Shown: piece by piece, positions 1 to 7,693 of the stretch | How positions within the stretch are numbered: position 1 is the first letter of the stretch | Layout of the letters: every line of letters begins with the position of its first letter | DNA from: Bacteroidota bacterium | GTDB taxonomy: Bacteria; Bacteroidota; Bacteroidia; Bacteroidales; Lentimicrobiaceae | Direction: 5' to 3' | DNA: 64,000 nucleotides | NCBI GenBank assembly: GCA_023441805.1 | Contig: JAEZNO010000001.1 | Coordinates: 1-64,000, forward strand | Translations under genes and position numbers: made by a program | Notes under the pieces: generated by a model | Seen by the model: only the letters and a program-made list of their open reading frames with translations | What the model was told of the DNA's origin: nothing | Databases searched by the model: none

Positions 1-956
1 CCGTCAAGTTCTGAACCTTTATAGGTATCTTCAACTACAAAAGGTATATTCTTCCCGCCTTTTTCATACTCTTCAAGTTTCAGCTCAGCATTCTTTTCGG
101 GGAAATACCTTCCAACAAGATCCTTTGCCAAAATAACGGTTACCGGCTCAAAGGTGTATGGGTTAAAGGTTTTAACCTTCACATACTCAACGTTTTTTCC
201 AACAGCAAGAGCAGTATTACTTGGTAGAGTCCACGGCGTTGTAGTCCAGGCTAAAAAAAAGAGTTCACCATGAATATCATTAAACAGGAACTCTGATTTC
301 TCATTCTTAATGATCTTAAACTGAGCCACCAGAGTATTGTCCTTCACCATCCTGTAGCATCCCGGCTGGTTAAGCTCATGCGTACTCAAACCGGTACCTG
401 CGGCCGGCGAAAATGGTTGGATAGTGTATCCCTTGTAAAGCAGTCCTTTCTCATAAAGCTTGTGCAACAGAAACCACAGGGTTTCCATGTACTTATTGTC
501 GAAAGTTATGTAAGGATGGTCAAGGTCAACCCAATAACCGATTTTAACGGTCAGGTCATCCCACATATCCTTATATTTCATTACTTCCTTACGGCAAGCC
601 TTATTATATTCTTCAACAGAAATCTTCTTTCCGATATCCTCTTTAGTAATGCCAAGAGTCTTTTCTACCGAGATCTCAATTGGAAGTCCATGAGTATCCC
701 AACCTGCTTTACGATTTACAAGATACCCTTTCATGGTCTTGTATCGGCAGAAAATATCCTTGATAGCCCTGGCCATTACGTGGTGAATGCCGGGTATTCC
801 ATTAGCAGATGGGGGACCTTCGTAAAATATGAAAGGCTCGTTATCTTTTCTGATCTCGAGACTCTTTTTAAACAAATCTTCCTCATCCCATAGTTTAAGA
901 ATGTCCTTACTCAGTTGAGGAAGGTTAAGCTGCTTATATTCAGGATATCGCTTCAT
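1..956 (-). CDS. ileS: Isoleucyl-tRNA synthetase, N-terminal part (runs off left edge)
   Basis: This is a class I aminoacyl-tRNA synthetase that charges tRNA-Ile in the cytoplasm. About 318 N-terminal residues are visible and the rest lies outside the window. The N-terminus reads MKRYPEYKQLNLPQ. Around residue 45 comes the signature FYEGPPSANGIPGIHH, where the usual HIGH element has the GIHH form that I associate with the long, eukaryote-like IleRS2 type. It is followed by GYLVNRKAGWDTHGLPIE, the Rossmann-fold segment that precedes the editing insertion, and by the editing-domain start FFLAWTTTPWTLPSNTAL. The start codon is the first ATG after a good TAnnTTTG box. Identification is secure. 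Catalytic KMSKS and C-terminal regions cannot be checked here. Confidence 0.96.
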   Translation of the reverse strand, partial: MKRYPEYKQLNLPQLSKDILKLWDEEDLFKKSLEIRKDNEPFIFYEGPPSANGIPGIHHVMARAIKDIFCRYKTMKGYLVNRKAGWDTHGLPIEISVEKTLGITKEDIGKKISVEEYNKACRKEVMKYKDMWDDLTVKIGYWVDLDHPYITFDNKYMETLWFLLHKLYEKGLLYKGYTIQPFSPAAGTGLSTHELNQPGCYRMVKDNTLVAQFKIIKNEKSEFLFNDIHGELFFLAWTTTPWTLPSNTALAVGKNVEYVKVKTFNPYTFEPVTVILAKDLVGRYFPEKNAELKLEEYEKGGKNIPFVVEDTYKGSELD

Positions 957-989
957 TAAAACTCCTATTCCATTTTTTATAAAGAGGTG

Positions 990-997
990 CAAAAGTA
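990..997 (-). promoter_or_regulatory. Putative -7 box upstream of ileS
   Basis: On the minus strand the octamer TACTTTTG fits the Bacteroidota promoter element TAnnTTTG and lies about 34 bases before the ileS start codon. I see no convincing TTG at the -33 position. Confidence 0.5.
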
Positions 998-1387
998 CGA
1001 AAAATTTAATAGTGAATTATGAATGATAAATGGTGGATTGTGAGTCAGTTCACTATAATGTTCTGTTCAGAATCATGAGTGAATCTTACCTCAAAAAGTT
1101 AGGCTTAAATTTCTGGTAATTATTGACTATTTTATGTAAATCAGCAATTCAACTGCAAATCTGCATAGAAATGATCATACCAAGGAATATCTCGGAGCAT
1201 CTGGAAAAAATGCTCACCTACTAATCAAATTTTATTGAATCACTTCAAACAATTCTTCGTTAAATGAGTTATAGGAACAGCTTTTATCTAAAAAACTGCA
1301 TCTATGTATAACATATATGGGCGTAGTCTAAAATACTCAATTCACTGAAAAAGCCATTGGGGGCATTGGCTGATTCAGGTTTTTATT

Positions 1388-1424
1388 CAGGTTGTCTCAT
1401 AAAAGGCAACCTGCTTTTTTTATT
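1388..1424 (+). terminator. Hairpin plus T-run in the 957-1465 intergenic gap
   Basis: A perfect 7-bp stem (CAGGTTG/CAACCTG) with a 12-base loop is followed by a T-rich tract, as in a rho-independent terminator reading rightward. No plus-strand gene precedes it within the window. Its layout resembles the hairpin that opens the inverted-repeat elements at 4265 and 62499, so it may be a solitary remnant of that family. The rest of the 957-1465 gap holds no ORF or other structure that I recognise. Confidence 0.5.
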
Positions 1425-1465
1425 TTAACAGCAATGCGCATTTAAGAAAAAGGTATCTTGAACTT

Positions 1466-2566
1466 TCAATTGTCAGAAGTTAAATTTACCGGTAGAATAA
1501 ATTCCCGCCCAATACTAAAATGAATTAGTCCCAGATGTTGAAGCCTTCCAATAATCATTGCCGGATGAGTATTAAACTCACAAGCATATTTAATAATATC
1601 TTCTGATGTAATTGAATGTGGATTTTCGCTTAAAAATTTATCTTGTTGTTCTGATGAAAAAGTATGTTTTACTGCAAAATCGTTTGCTTCCTGCTCTTTT
1701 TTTGGATCGGCAGCTGCAAAGTCAATATTTTCAAGCGAGATGTATTTTTTACCATGCAATGTAACATGTCCCAACTCATGGAAAAAAGTAAACCAGAATC
1801 GGTCGTTTTGCTTGTAACGGGCAGTGAGTTGGATTAAAGGGTTTTCGTTTATCCACCTTGTTGAACCACTTAGTGGAACTTTTGGCAACATAGGCGTGAA
1901 TAATAATATAATTCCTGCCTCGAAACATAATTGTTGCAATTGTTTAAAGAAATCAGCAGGCTGTTCTACCATTAGTTTCTTCATGGAAGGTATATTACCT
2001 TTTAACTTATTAAGGTCAAATGAGGAGATTGTTACGTTCCTGGCTTGTAATTCACCTTGTCTTAACCATGCTGAAATTGCATGCGGTTCGTGTGTGTTTT
2101 TTAAAGAAGTATATGCTGCAACTTTGAGTTTAGATTGCATATAAAGCTTTTCCCATGCTTGGTGTGAGGCGACGCCAAAGTAGTTTAAAAGGTTTATAGT
2201 TCTTTCCTGCTTATTCCTTGTTGAGGGTACCCATTTATATTTGGCCATTTCAGCATAAGGGAACTCATTTGCCCATTTTTCTCCTTCAGCAATTGATTCA
2301 TTATGTCTTTTACGTGCTATATATTCATTATATCTTGCTTGTTTATTGATCCAAAAATTAGCTGGAATATTCGTTACTTTTTCAAAAAGTACAGCCATTT
2401 CAGGCGTCAAAGAGCTTTCTTCGTTTAAAACAGCAATGATAGTTTTTTCAGGTTTGCCGGTTCTTAATGCAAACTCTTTGATTCCCATCCCCATTTCTTC
2501 GAGTTTTTCACGAAGTGTTTCAGCAGGGTGAAATACAATTGCAGGTATATATTGTTTAGTTTCCAT
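1466..2566 (-). CDS. HigA-like antitoxin: XRE HTH domain fused to ImmA/IrrE metallopeptidase
   Basis: This is a 366-residue DNA-binding protein with a zinc-peptidase domain. The N-terminal quarter is an XRE/HigA helix-turn-helix (LREKLEEMGMGIKEFALRTG, then NEESSLTPEMAVLFEKV), typical of antitoxins that bind their own promoter. The C-terminal half carries the HExxH motif in FTFFHELGHVTLHG, with the downstream acidic stretch EQEANDFAVKHTF that supplies the third metal ligand in ImmA/IrrE (DUF955) peptidases. I start it at METKQYIP, four bases after the stop of the upstream toxin gene; a longer frame would overlap that gene by 32 bases. Coupling to a RelE/HigB-type gene points to a type II toxin-antitoxin role. 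The peptidase may cleave the partner or a regulator, which is inference. Confidence 0.85.
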   Translation of the reverse strand: METKQYIPAIVFHPAETLREKLEEMGMGIKEFALRTGKPEKTIIAVLNEESSLTPEMAVLFEKVTNIPANFWINKQARYNEYIARKRHNESIAEGEKWANEFPYAEMAKYKWVPSTRNKQERTINLLNYFGVASHQAWEKLYMQSKLKVAAYTSLKNTHEPHAISAWLRQGELQARNVTISSFDLNKLKGNIPSMKKLMVEQPADFFKQLQQLCFEAGIILLFTPMLPKVPLSGSTRWINENPLIQLTARYKQNDRFWFTFFHELGHVTLHGKKYISLENIDFAAADPKKEQEANDFAVKHTFSSEQQDKFLSENPHSITSEDIIKYACEFNTHPAMIIGRLQHLGLIHFSIGREFILPVNLTSDN

Positions 2567-2570
2567 AATG

Positions 2571-2921
2571 TTATCTTCTTGTCTTTTTATCGTGATAATC
2601 AATAATTCCTACAATAGAAACTTTTTCAAACTGAGTTAAATTAAATATACCCTCTTTATTACCAACCTCTGCCTGTATAACCGGCTCGTATACTAATCTT
2701 GAAGGTTGTACCAGATTACAAGCCCATTGACCGCTTCTATTTTCCGTTAAAGGGTGGTGATGACCAGGTAAATCGAGTAAAACTGAAAAATTTTCAGCAT
2801 CATAGAAATCGTTTATTCTTTTATGCAATAGTATAGCTTGGTTATAACCCAATTTACGTTCTGCCAATTTAATATCATTCGCGAATTTTTCTAATTTCTT
2901 GTTGGCAAAGATAATATCCAT
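2571..2921 (-). CDS. RelE/HigB-family toxin
   Basis: This small basic protein of 116 residues has the layout of the RelE/ParE/HigB ribonuclease-like toxins. It has an N-terminal helical hairpin (NKKLEKFANDIKLAERKLG), a middle LLDLPGHHHPLTENRSGQWA and a C-terminal strand RLVYEPV that resumes as KVSIVGIIDYHDKK. Such toxins usually cleave mRNA on the ribosome and are held by the cognate antitoxin. It is the first gene of a two-gene unit; the antitoxin follows after four bases, the toxin-first order of HigBA. A 10-bp inverted repeat sits 16 bases before the start. Family assignment is good; actual toxicity is untested. Confidence 0.8.
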   Translation of the reverse strand: MDIIFANKKLEKFANDIKLAERKLGYNQAILLHKRINDFYDAENFSVLLDLPGHHHPLTENRSGQWACNLVQPSRLVYEPVIQAEVGNKEGIFNLTQFEKVSIVGIIDYHDKKTRR

Positions 2922-2937
2922 TTTAGTAAATTCACAA

Positions 2938-2964
2938 TTTAATTAACACTTTCTGTTAATTAAA
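2938..2964. promoter_or_regulatory. Inverted repeat, likely operator of the toxin-antitoxin pair
   Basis: Two perfect 10-bp arms (TTTAATTAAC and GTTAATTAAA) flank a 7-base spacer directly upstream of the toxin start. The placement fits autorepression by the XRE domain of the antitoxin. The binding role is inferred. Confidence 0.55.
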
Positions 2965-3202
2965 ATACAGGTTGTTGATTTATATTTCAGTCTTATCCCT
3001 AAATAGCTAGTGTAGTACTTATTTGCCCATATTAGATGTTAATTCAGGAACCTCAAATATATGGTTGTTATAAATTTTTGACAACCAAAAATATGATTAG
3101 TTCTCAACTTATAGAAAAGAAGAAAGATATTCTACAATTCCAGTTATATCTCCATCTATTGGAATAATTTTCACTATCTTTATCCTAGTAAAATAACTGT
3201 TC

Positions 3203-4069
3203 ATGAAACTATTGATCAATTTTATCATCATTGCTCTTACTTGTCTTTTGATTTCTATGAATTCTTATTCTCAGGATAATACTTTGCGTGTAATGACGTG
3301 GAACATCAGACTGGATACACCTGACGATGGTGTAAACCGTTGGGATAACAGAAAAGCAGGTGTAGTAGCTGAGGTGCTTAAGCAGAATATTGATGTATTG
3401 GGAGTTCAGGAAGCTTTAGGAAACCAGGTAAAAGATTTCAATAGAACTCTTAAAGGTTATAAGGGTTTAGGTGTTGGAAGGGATGATGGGAAAGATAAAG
3501 GTGAATACAATTCAATCTTCTATAAAAAGGCTAATCTAAAAGTGGTAAGATGGGGAGTATTCTGGTTATCTGAAACTCCTGATATTGCCGGTAGTCGTGG
3601 TTGGGATGCTGCTTGTAACCGACTCTGTACATGGATTGAGTTTAAGCATAAAAAAAGTGGTGAGCATTTTATGGTCTTCAACACTCATTTTGACCATATG
3701 GGAGATTCTGCAAGAAATGAAAGTGCTCTGCTAATCATTAATAAAATCAATCAGCTTTCAAACCGACTTCCCGTAATCCTGATGGGTGATTTTAATGTCA
3801 ATAATAATACACGGCCATACAGGATAATAACCTTTCCGGAAAATGAGTATGTGCTGACTAACACTCGAATAAGATCAAAAGAAAAATCAGGTCCTGATTT
3901 TTCGTGGGTTACTTTTAATCCTGATTATAAGGATACTGATTTGATTGACTTTATTTTTGCATCAGAACATTTTGAAGTGCTTAAACACACGATAACCGAC
4001 TTTCGCTCTACAGGTAAATTCCTTTCCGATCATCTGCCTGTGACAGCTACACTAAAATTGGCTAAATAA
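3203..4069 (+). CDS. Secreted endonuclease/exonuclease/phosphatase (EEP) family hydrolase
   Basis: This 288-residue protein has an N-terminal signal peptide ending near SMNSYSQ. It shows the ordered EEP (DNase I-like) motifs: LRVMTWNIR with the metal-coordinating Asn, DVLGVQEA with the catalytic Glu, NTHFDHMGDSAR, the central MGDFNVN, and the terminal pair DLIDFIF and SDHLPVTA with the Asp-His dyad. Members hydrolyse phosphodiester or phosphomonoester bonds in nucleic acids, phospholipids or inositol phosphates; the substrate cannot be told from sequence. The signal peptide places it in the periplasm or outside the cell. It is a single gene with no obvious promoter box, and the inverted-repeat element lies about 200 bases downstream. 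Confidence 0.88.
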   Translation: MKLLINFIIIALTCLLISMNSYSQDNTLRVMTWNIRLDTPDDGVNRWDNRKAGVVAEVLKQNIDVLGVQEALGNQVKDFNRTLKGYKGLGVGRDDGKDKGEYNSIFYKKANLKVVRWGVFWLSETPDIAGSRGWDAACNRLCTWIEFKHKKSGEHFMVFNTHFDHMGDSARNESALLIINKINQLSNRLPVILMGDFNVNNNTRPYRIITFPENEYVLTNTRIRSKEKSGPDFSWVTFNPDYKDTDLIDFIFASEHFEVLKHTITDFRSTGKFLSDHLPVTATLKLAK

Positions 4070-4266
4070 TCCTTCATTAAATACAATCACAACATCAGTA
4101 GTGATTTAAAGAAGATTCTCTCGAGATTTGGACAATGCACGGTATCATCTGAACACAGGGTGTCTGAAAAATCTTTTAAAAAATTAGGTTAAAGTATATT
4201 ACAATCTAATTTATTTCCGGTGTTAACATTCCTGTAAAAGAGGTAAATACATTTTTAGCTGAACAA

Positions 4267-4298
4267 GAGGCTGTCTTAAAAAGACGGCCTCATTTTTT
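4267..4298 (+). terminator. Terminator-like hairpin at the left end of repeat copy 1
   Basis: An 11-bp stem closes on a three-base AAA loop and is followed by six T. The matching hairpin of copy 2 (62499-62530) keeps the same 11/3/11 geometry, with one T-A pair changed to A-T on both sides and one pair lost. This suggests the structure has been maintained. It could end rightward transcription from the EEP gene. Confidence 0.65.
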
Positions 4299-4376
4299 GT
4301 CGTAATTGCAAATTTAAGATTGTACATATATTGTACATTAATTAAACATTACCTGTACTAAAATGTGTACTTATGT

Positions 4377-4420
4377 GGAGTTCATGTGGAGTTCATGTGG
4401 ACTCAATGTGTAGTTAATAA
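4377..4420. repeat. Four-unit 11-bp tandem array inside repeat copy 1
   Basis: The units GGAGTTCATGT (twice), GGACTCAATGT and GTAGTTAATAA follow each other without gaps. The period of 11 puts the GGAG/GGAC cores on nearly the same face of the helix. The order of cores, two GGAGTT then one GGAC, recurs at 62609 and 62832. Confidence 0.8.
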
Positions 4421-4571
4421 CATAACAGTACATACATCTTCAATCAAAACTTCTTCATTCCAACCGCTGCTGAAGATTTAAGACAGCCTCTTTTTAGATT
4501 TAGTAATCCCCCCAATGTTAAATAATTGTAAATTTTTTCTCTCAGGAAACCAGAAAACCAAATTAGTTTTA

Positions 4572-4579
4572 TAGTTTTG
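4572..4579 (+). promoter_or_regulatory. Putative -7 box of the efflux operon
   Basis: TAGTTTTG matches TAnnTTTG and ends 20 bases before the TetR start codon, giving a short leader. No clear -33 TTG is present. Confidence 0.5.
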
Positions 4580-4599
4580 CACCACGAAATAAAAATTAC

Positions 4600-5223
4600 A
4601 TGACTGCGGAAGAAAAAATTATCAGTGCTGCTTTTGATGCTTTTATGCTAGCCGGTGTGAAAAATGTTACAATGGACAGCATATCCCAGGCAGCAGGAGT
4701 ATCCAAAAGAACTGTTTACGAGCTTTTTAAGGACAAAGACGACCTGGTTATTGCTGTTATAAAGGACATGATAATAAAGCACAATCAGAATATGATAGAG
4801 CTTATCGGTAACACCGATAACATTATTGAAGCCCTTTTGAGAGTAATTGAAACTGAACGTGATAAGAGGGAAGAACTTTCACCCATTTTTATGAATGACA
4901 TGCAAAAGTACCTACCTAAGATAAATGAACTTTTCTATGATCATGAGAAACTGGCTGAGTTATCTGCCGGATTCATTTTCCTCAAAAAAGGCATTGAACA
5001 GGGAGTGTTATTAAGTAACCTGAGGATAGAAATAGTGGATATGTTCATGCATGAAATGATTAGCATGTTACACACCAGCGAACGACTAAAAGGTTTGAAC
5101 CTGGGGAAAACTGATGTTCTTCATAATATCTTCATACCATACTTCAGAGGTCTTTGCTCTAAGAAAGGACTGGCATTAATGGATAAACACTTTAAACATT
5201 TAAATGAAGAGAAATCAGAATAA
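4600..5223 (+). CDS. TetR/AcrR-family transcriptional regulator of the RND efflux operon
   Basis: This 207-residue protein has an N-terminal TetR helix-turn-helix (residues about 1-50: AAFDAFMLAGVKNVTMDSIS, then AAGVSKRTVYELFKDKDDL) and a helical ligand/dimer domain. It is the first gene of an operon with TolC, membrane-fusion and RND genes, so it most likely senses an efflux substrate and represses its own promoter. The next gene starts 55 bases downstream in the same direction. Family assignment is firm; ligand and repression are inferred from the context. Confidence 0.92.
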   Translation: MTAEEKIISAAFDAFMLAGVKNVTMDSISQAAGVSKRTVYELFKDKDDLVIAVIKDMIIKHNQNMIELIGNTDNIIEALLRVIETERDKREELSPIFMNDMQKYLPKINELFYDHEKLAELSAGFIFLKKGIEQGVLLSNLRIEIVDMFMHEMISMLHTSERLKGLNLGKTDVLHNIFIPYFRGLCSKKGLALMDKHFKHLNEEKSE

Positions 5224-5278
5224 CCTAATACAAAGACTAAGTAACCTATTAACGAAACATCACAATTTAAAGAAAGCA

Positions 5279-6580
5279 ATGAAACTAAAATTAACCTGGC
5301 TGCTTACACTATTGATGCTTATCAATACAGCAGTCTTCGCGCAACAGAAGCTTGAACTTTCAGTTCAGCAGGCAGTTGACCATGCGCTAAAATACAACAA
5401 GACCTTCATAAATTCAGGTCTTGCTGTTGATAAAGCACAACAGGGACTACGGGAAGCTATTGCAAACGGCTTACCGCAGGTAAATGCTACAGTTGATTAT
5501 ACAAACGCTTTGGGAGCCGACATATCAATCCAGTTTAGTCCTGATGCACCTGCTACCAAAATTCCAATAGAACCGACCAGTAACCTTAATGTGCAGGTTA
5601 CACAACTTATTTTCAACGGTAGTTACATAGTGGGAGTGCAAACTGCCAAGCTCTATAAAGAACTAAGTCAACTGAACCTCAAGAAATCCGAATCGGATAT
5701 CCGCACACAGGTTACCAATGGATATTATCTTGTCCTGATCTCGCACGAATTGAATAAAAGATTGGAACAGAATCTGGTGAACCTTAAGGATCTCTATAAG
5801 AAGACAGATATGCTGGCAGGTGTAGGTATTATAGAGAAAAATGATGTTGACCAGTTGCAAATACAGGTAAACACAGTTCAGAATGCCGTAAATGCATCGC
5901 AAAGGCAGTTGGAACTGGCAACCAATATGCTTAGACTTCAGCTTGGAACCGACATCAATACTGAATTGGTTTTAACTGAAGATCTTGAGACAATTCTAAA
6001 CCAGACAAGTGCCGAAGCTTCTTTAGCCCAATCACTAAAACTGGAGAATAACCTGGATTTCAAAATGATGGATCAACAGGTCAATATCAGCAAAAAGATG
6101 GTTGATCTCAGGAAATCAGCTGCATTACCCAGTATTGCAGGGTATTATTCATATACCTATAAGATCATGAAGCCAAACTTCGATATGTCGCCTGCTAACG
6201 TTATCGGTTTACAGATGAGCATACCGGTATTTTCAAGCGGATTGAGAAGTGCTCAAACAAAACAAGCGTTTATTGATCTCAAAACTATGCAAAACCAGAA
6301 AGAGCTGGTTAGTGACCAGTTAAGGATACAAGAAAAACAGCTAAGGTTTAATCTCATCAATGCGATGGAAACATTCAATAATCAGAAATCGAATATTGAA
6401 GTTTCGCGCAGGGTATACAGTAGTCTAAAGTTCAAGTATGAACAGGGTATCATTTCAGGACTTGATCTTATAACAGCCGATAACAATTATGTTAAAGCTG
6501 AAACTGACTACATCAGCGCTGCCCTGCAATTGCTGGATGCAAGATTGCAATTAGAGAAAATTTACGTTACAGCCAATTAA
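5279..6580 (+). CDS. TolC-family outer-membrane efflux channel
   Basis: This 433-residue outer-membrane factor has a signal peptide ending near NTAVFAQ, followed by the two repeated alpha-helical halves of the OEP family. The first half opens with LSVQQAVDHALKYNKTFINS and the second with EASLAQSLKLENNLDFKMMD. The trimer forms the exit duct for the RND pump encoded downstream. I place the start at MKLKLTWLL rather than the upstream in-frame ATG at 5204, because only the later start gives a normal signal peptide and avoids overlap with the regulator gene. The adaptor gene begins 24 bases after the stop. Confidence 0.93.
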   Translation: MKLKLTWLLTLLMLINTAVFAQQKLELSVQQAVDHALKYNKTFINSGLAVDKAQQGLREAIANGLPQVNATVDYTNALGADISIQFSPDAPATKIPIEPTSNLNVQVTQLIFNGSYIVGVQTAKLYKELSQLNLKKSESDIRTQVTNGYYLVLISHELNKRLEQNLVNLKDLYKKTDMLAGVGIIEKNDVDQLQIQVNTVQNAVNASQRQLELATNMLRLQLGTDINTELVLTEDLETILNQTSAEASLAQSLKLENNLDFKMMDQQVNISKKMVDLRKSAALPSIAGYYSYTYKIMKPNFDMSPANVIGLQMSIPVFSSGLRSAQTKQAFIDLKTMQNQKELVSDQLRIQEKQLRFNLINAMETFNNQKSNIEVSRRVYSSLKFKYEQGIISGLDLITADNNYVKAETDYISAALQLLDARLQLEKIYVTAN

Positions 6581-6604
6581 TCACAATAAAACCAACCATA
6601 AGCA

Positions 6605-7645
6605 ATGAAACAACTTTTTTATACCGTCATAGTATTGGCTATTTCGGTAGCGTCCTGCAACAAGGATGATAAGAAAACCACAACTACTACCACTGAAGAG
6701 AAGATTGAAATGGTAAAAGTGGTTCAATTGAATACACAGACAGTCTCACATACAGTTGAATATCAATCAACACTTCAACCATTTGAAGAAATACACCTTG
6801 CTCCGGCAACTCCGGGACGAATTGATATGATAAGTGTAGAAGCAGGAGACCGTATTACAAAAGGACAATTATTAGTGCAGATGGATCGTACCCAGCTACA
6901 CCAGGCCGAAATACAGTTAAAAAACCTTGCTACTGATTATAAACGCTTTGATACACTCCAGAAGGTTGGCAGCATTGCTCAACAGCAATACGACCAGTTT
7001 ATGACACAATATGAGATTGCAAAATCGAATGTCGAATTCCTCAGGGAAAATACAAAACTGGTAGCACCTTTTAATGGAATAGTATCAGGTAAATATTTTG
7101 AAGCAGGTGAAATGTATGCTTCGGTACCTAATACGGCAGCCGGAAAAGCAGCAATACTATCGCTTGTTCAGATCGATAAGCTGAAAGCAGTCGTATCAAT
7201 GACCGAGAATTACTTTCCTGTTATAAAAGCCGGAATGCCTGCTACACTGACATCAGATATCTATCCCGGTAAACAGTTTCAAGGAAGGATAACATTGGTT
7301 TATCCAACAATCAATCCTACCAGCCGTACTTTCCAGGTTGAAATCACAATTGATAACCATTCAGGAATGCTTCGTCCGGGAATGTTTGCAAGAGTAACAC
7401 TCAGTCCGGGTGAAACTGAAGCGCTTTTGTTACCTGCACTTGCAGTTTTGAAGATGCAGGGATCGAACGAGAGATATCTCTTTGTTGAGAAAGACGGAGT
7501 TGCTCACCGTGTAACTGTAACATTGGGACAACGCTACAATGATAATGTAGAGGTTATTTCCGATAAGCTACAAAAAGGTGATAATATTATAATTAGTGGA
7601 CAAGCTCGATTACTTGACGGAATGAAAGTACAGGTAGTTAAGTAA
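6605..7645 (+). CDS. RND efflux periplasmic adaptor (membrane fusion protein), lipoprotein
   Basis: This 346-residue HlyD/AcrA-type adaptor links the inner-membrane pump to TolC. The lipobox SVASC gives a lipidated Cys18, followed by a Thr/Lys-rich linker. The biotinyl-lipoyl-like hairpin reads LAPATPGRIDMISVEAGDRI and KLVAPFNGIVSGKYFEAGEM. The beta-barrel segment contains YPTINPTSRTFQVEITI, a signature of the family, and LRPGMFARVTL. It lies between the tolC-like and RND genes with short gaps, which fixes its role as the third part of a tripartite pump. Confidence 0.94.
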   Translation: MKQLFYTVIVLAISVASCNKDDKKTTTTTTEEKIEMVKVVQLNTQTVSHTVEYQSTLQPFEEIHLAPATPGRIDMISVEAGDRITKGQLLVQMDRTQLHQAEIQLKNLATDYKRFDTLQKVGSIAQQQYDQFMTQYEIAKSNVEFLRENTKLVAPFNGIVSGKYFEAGEMYASVPNTAAGKAAILSLVQIDKLKAVVSMTENYFPVIKAGMPATLTSDIYPGKQFQGRITLVYPTINPTSRTFQVEITIDNHSGMLRPGMFARVTLSPGETEALLLPALAVLKMQGSNERYLFVEKDGVAHRVTVTLGQRYNDNVEVISDKLQKGDNIIISGQARLLDGMKVQVVK

Positions 7646-7693
7646 CCTCTGCACCAGCTAACATAAATTAACTAACTGAAAAGATTTTAACTC

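Larger units (their letters stand above)
4265..4492. mobile_element. MITE-like element, copy 1, with 16-bp terminal inverted repeats
   Basis: The ends AAGAGGCTGTCTTAAA and TTTAAGACAGCCTCTT are perfect inverted repeats enclosing 196 bases with no ORF of useful size. The interior holds a terminator-like hairpin at the left end, several TGTAC motifs and a four-unit 11-bp tandem array. A diverged second copy lies at 62499-62722, with the block around the array almost unchanged. Non-autonomous transposon remnants have this form. I see no clear target-site duplication. The remaining parts of the 4070-4599 gap hold nothing that I recognise except the TetR promoter. Confidence 0.75.

Noticed and set aside
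378..893. 171-codon plus-strand open frame at the left edge
   Set aside because: It is antisense to ileS, whose conserved motifs are clear on the minus strand.
4070..4264. Possible riboswitch or leader upstream of the TetR gene
   Set aside because: No recognisable aptamer motif; the terminator hairpin belongs to the inverted-repeat element and the TetR promoter lies after it.
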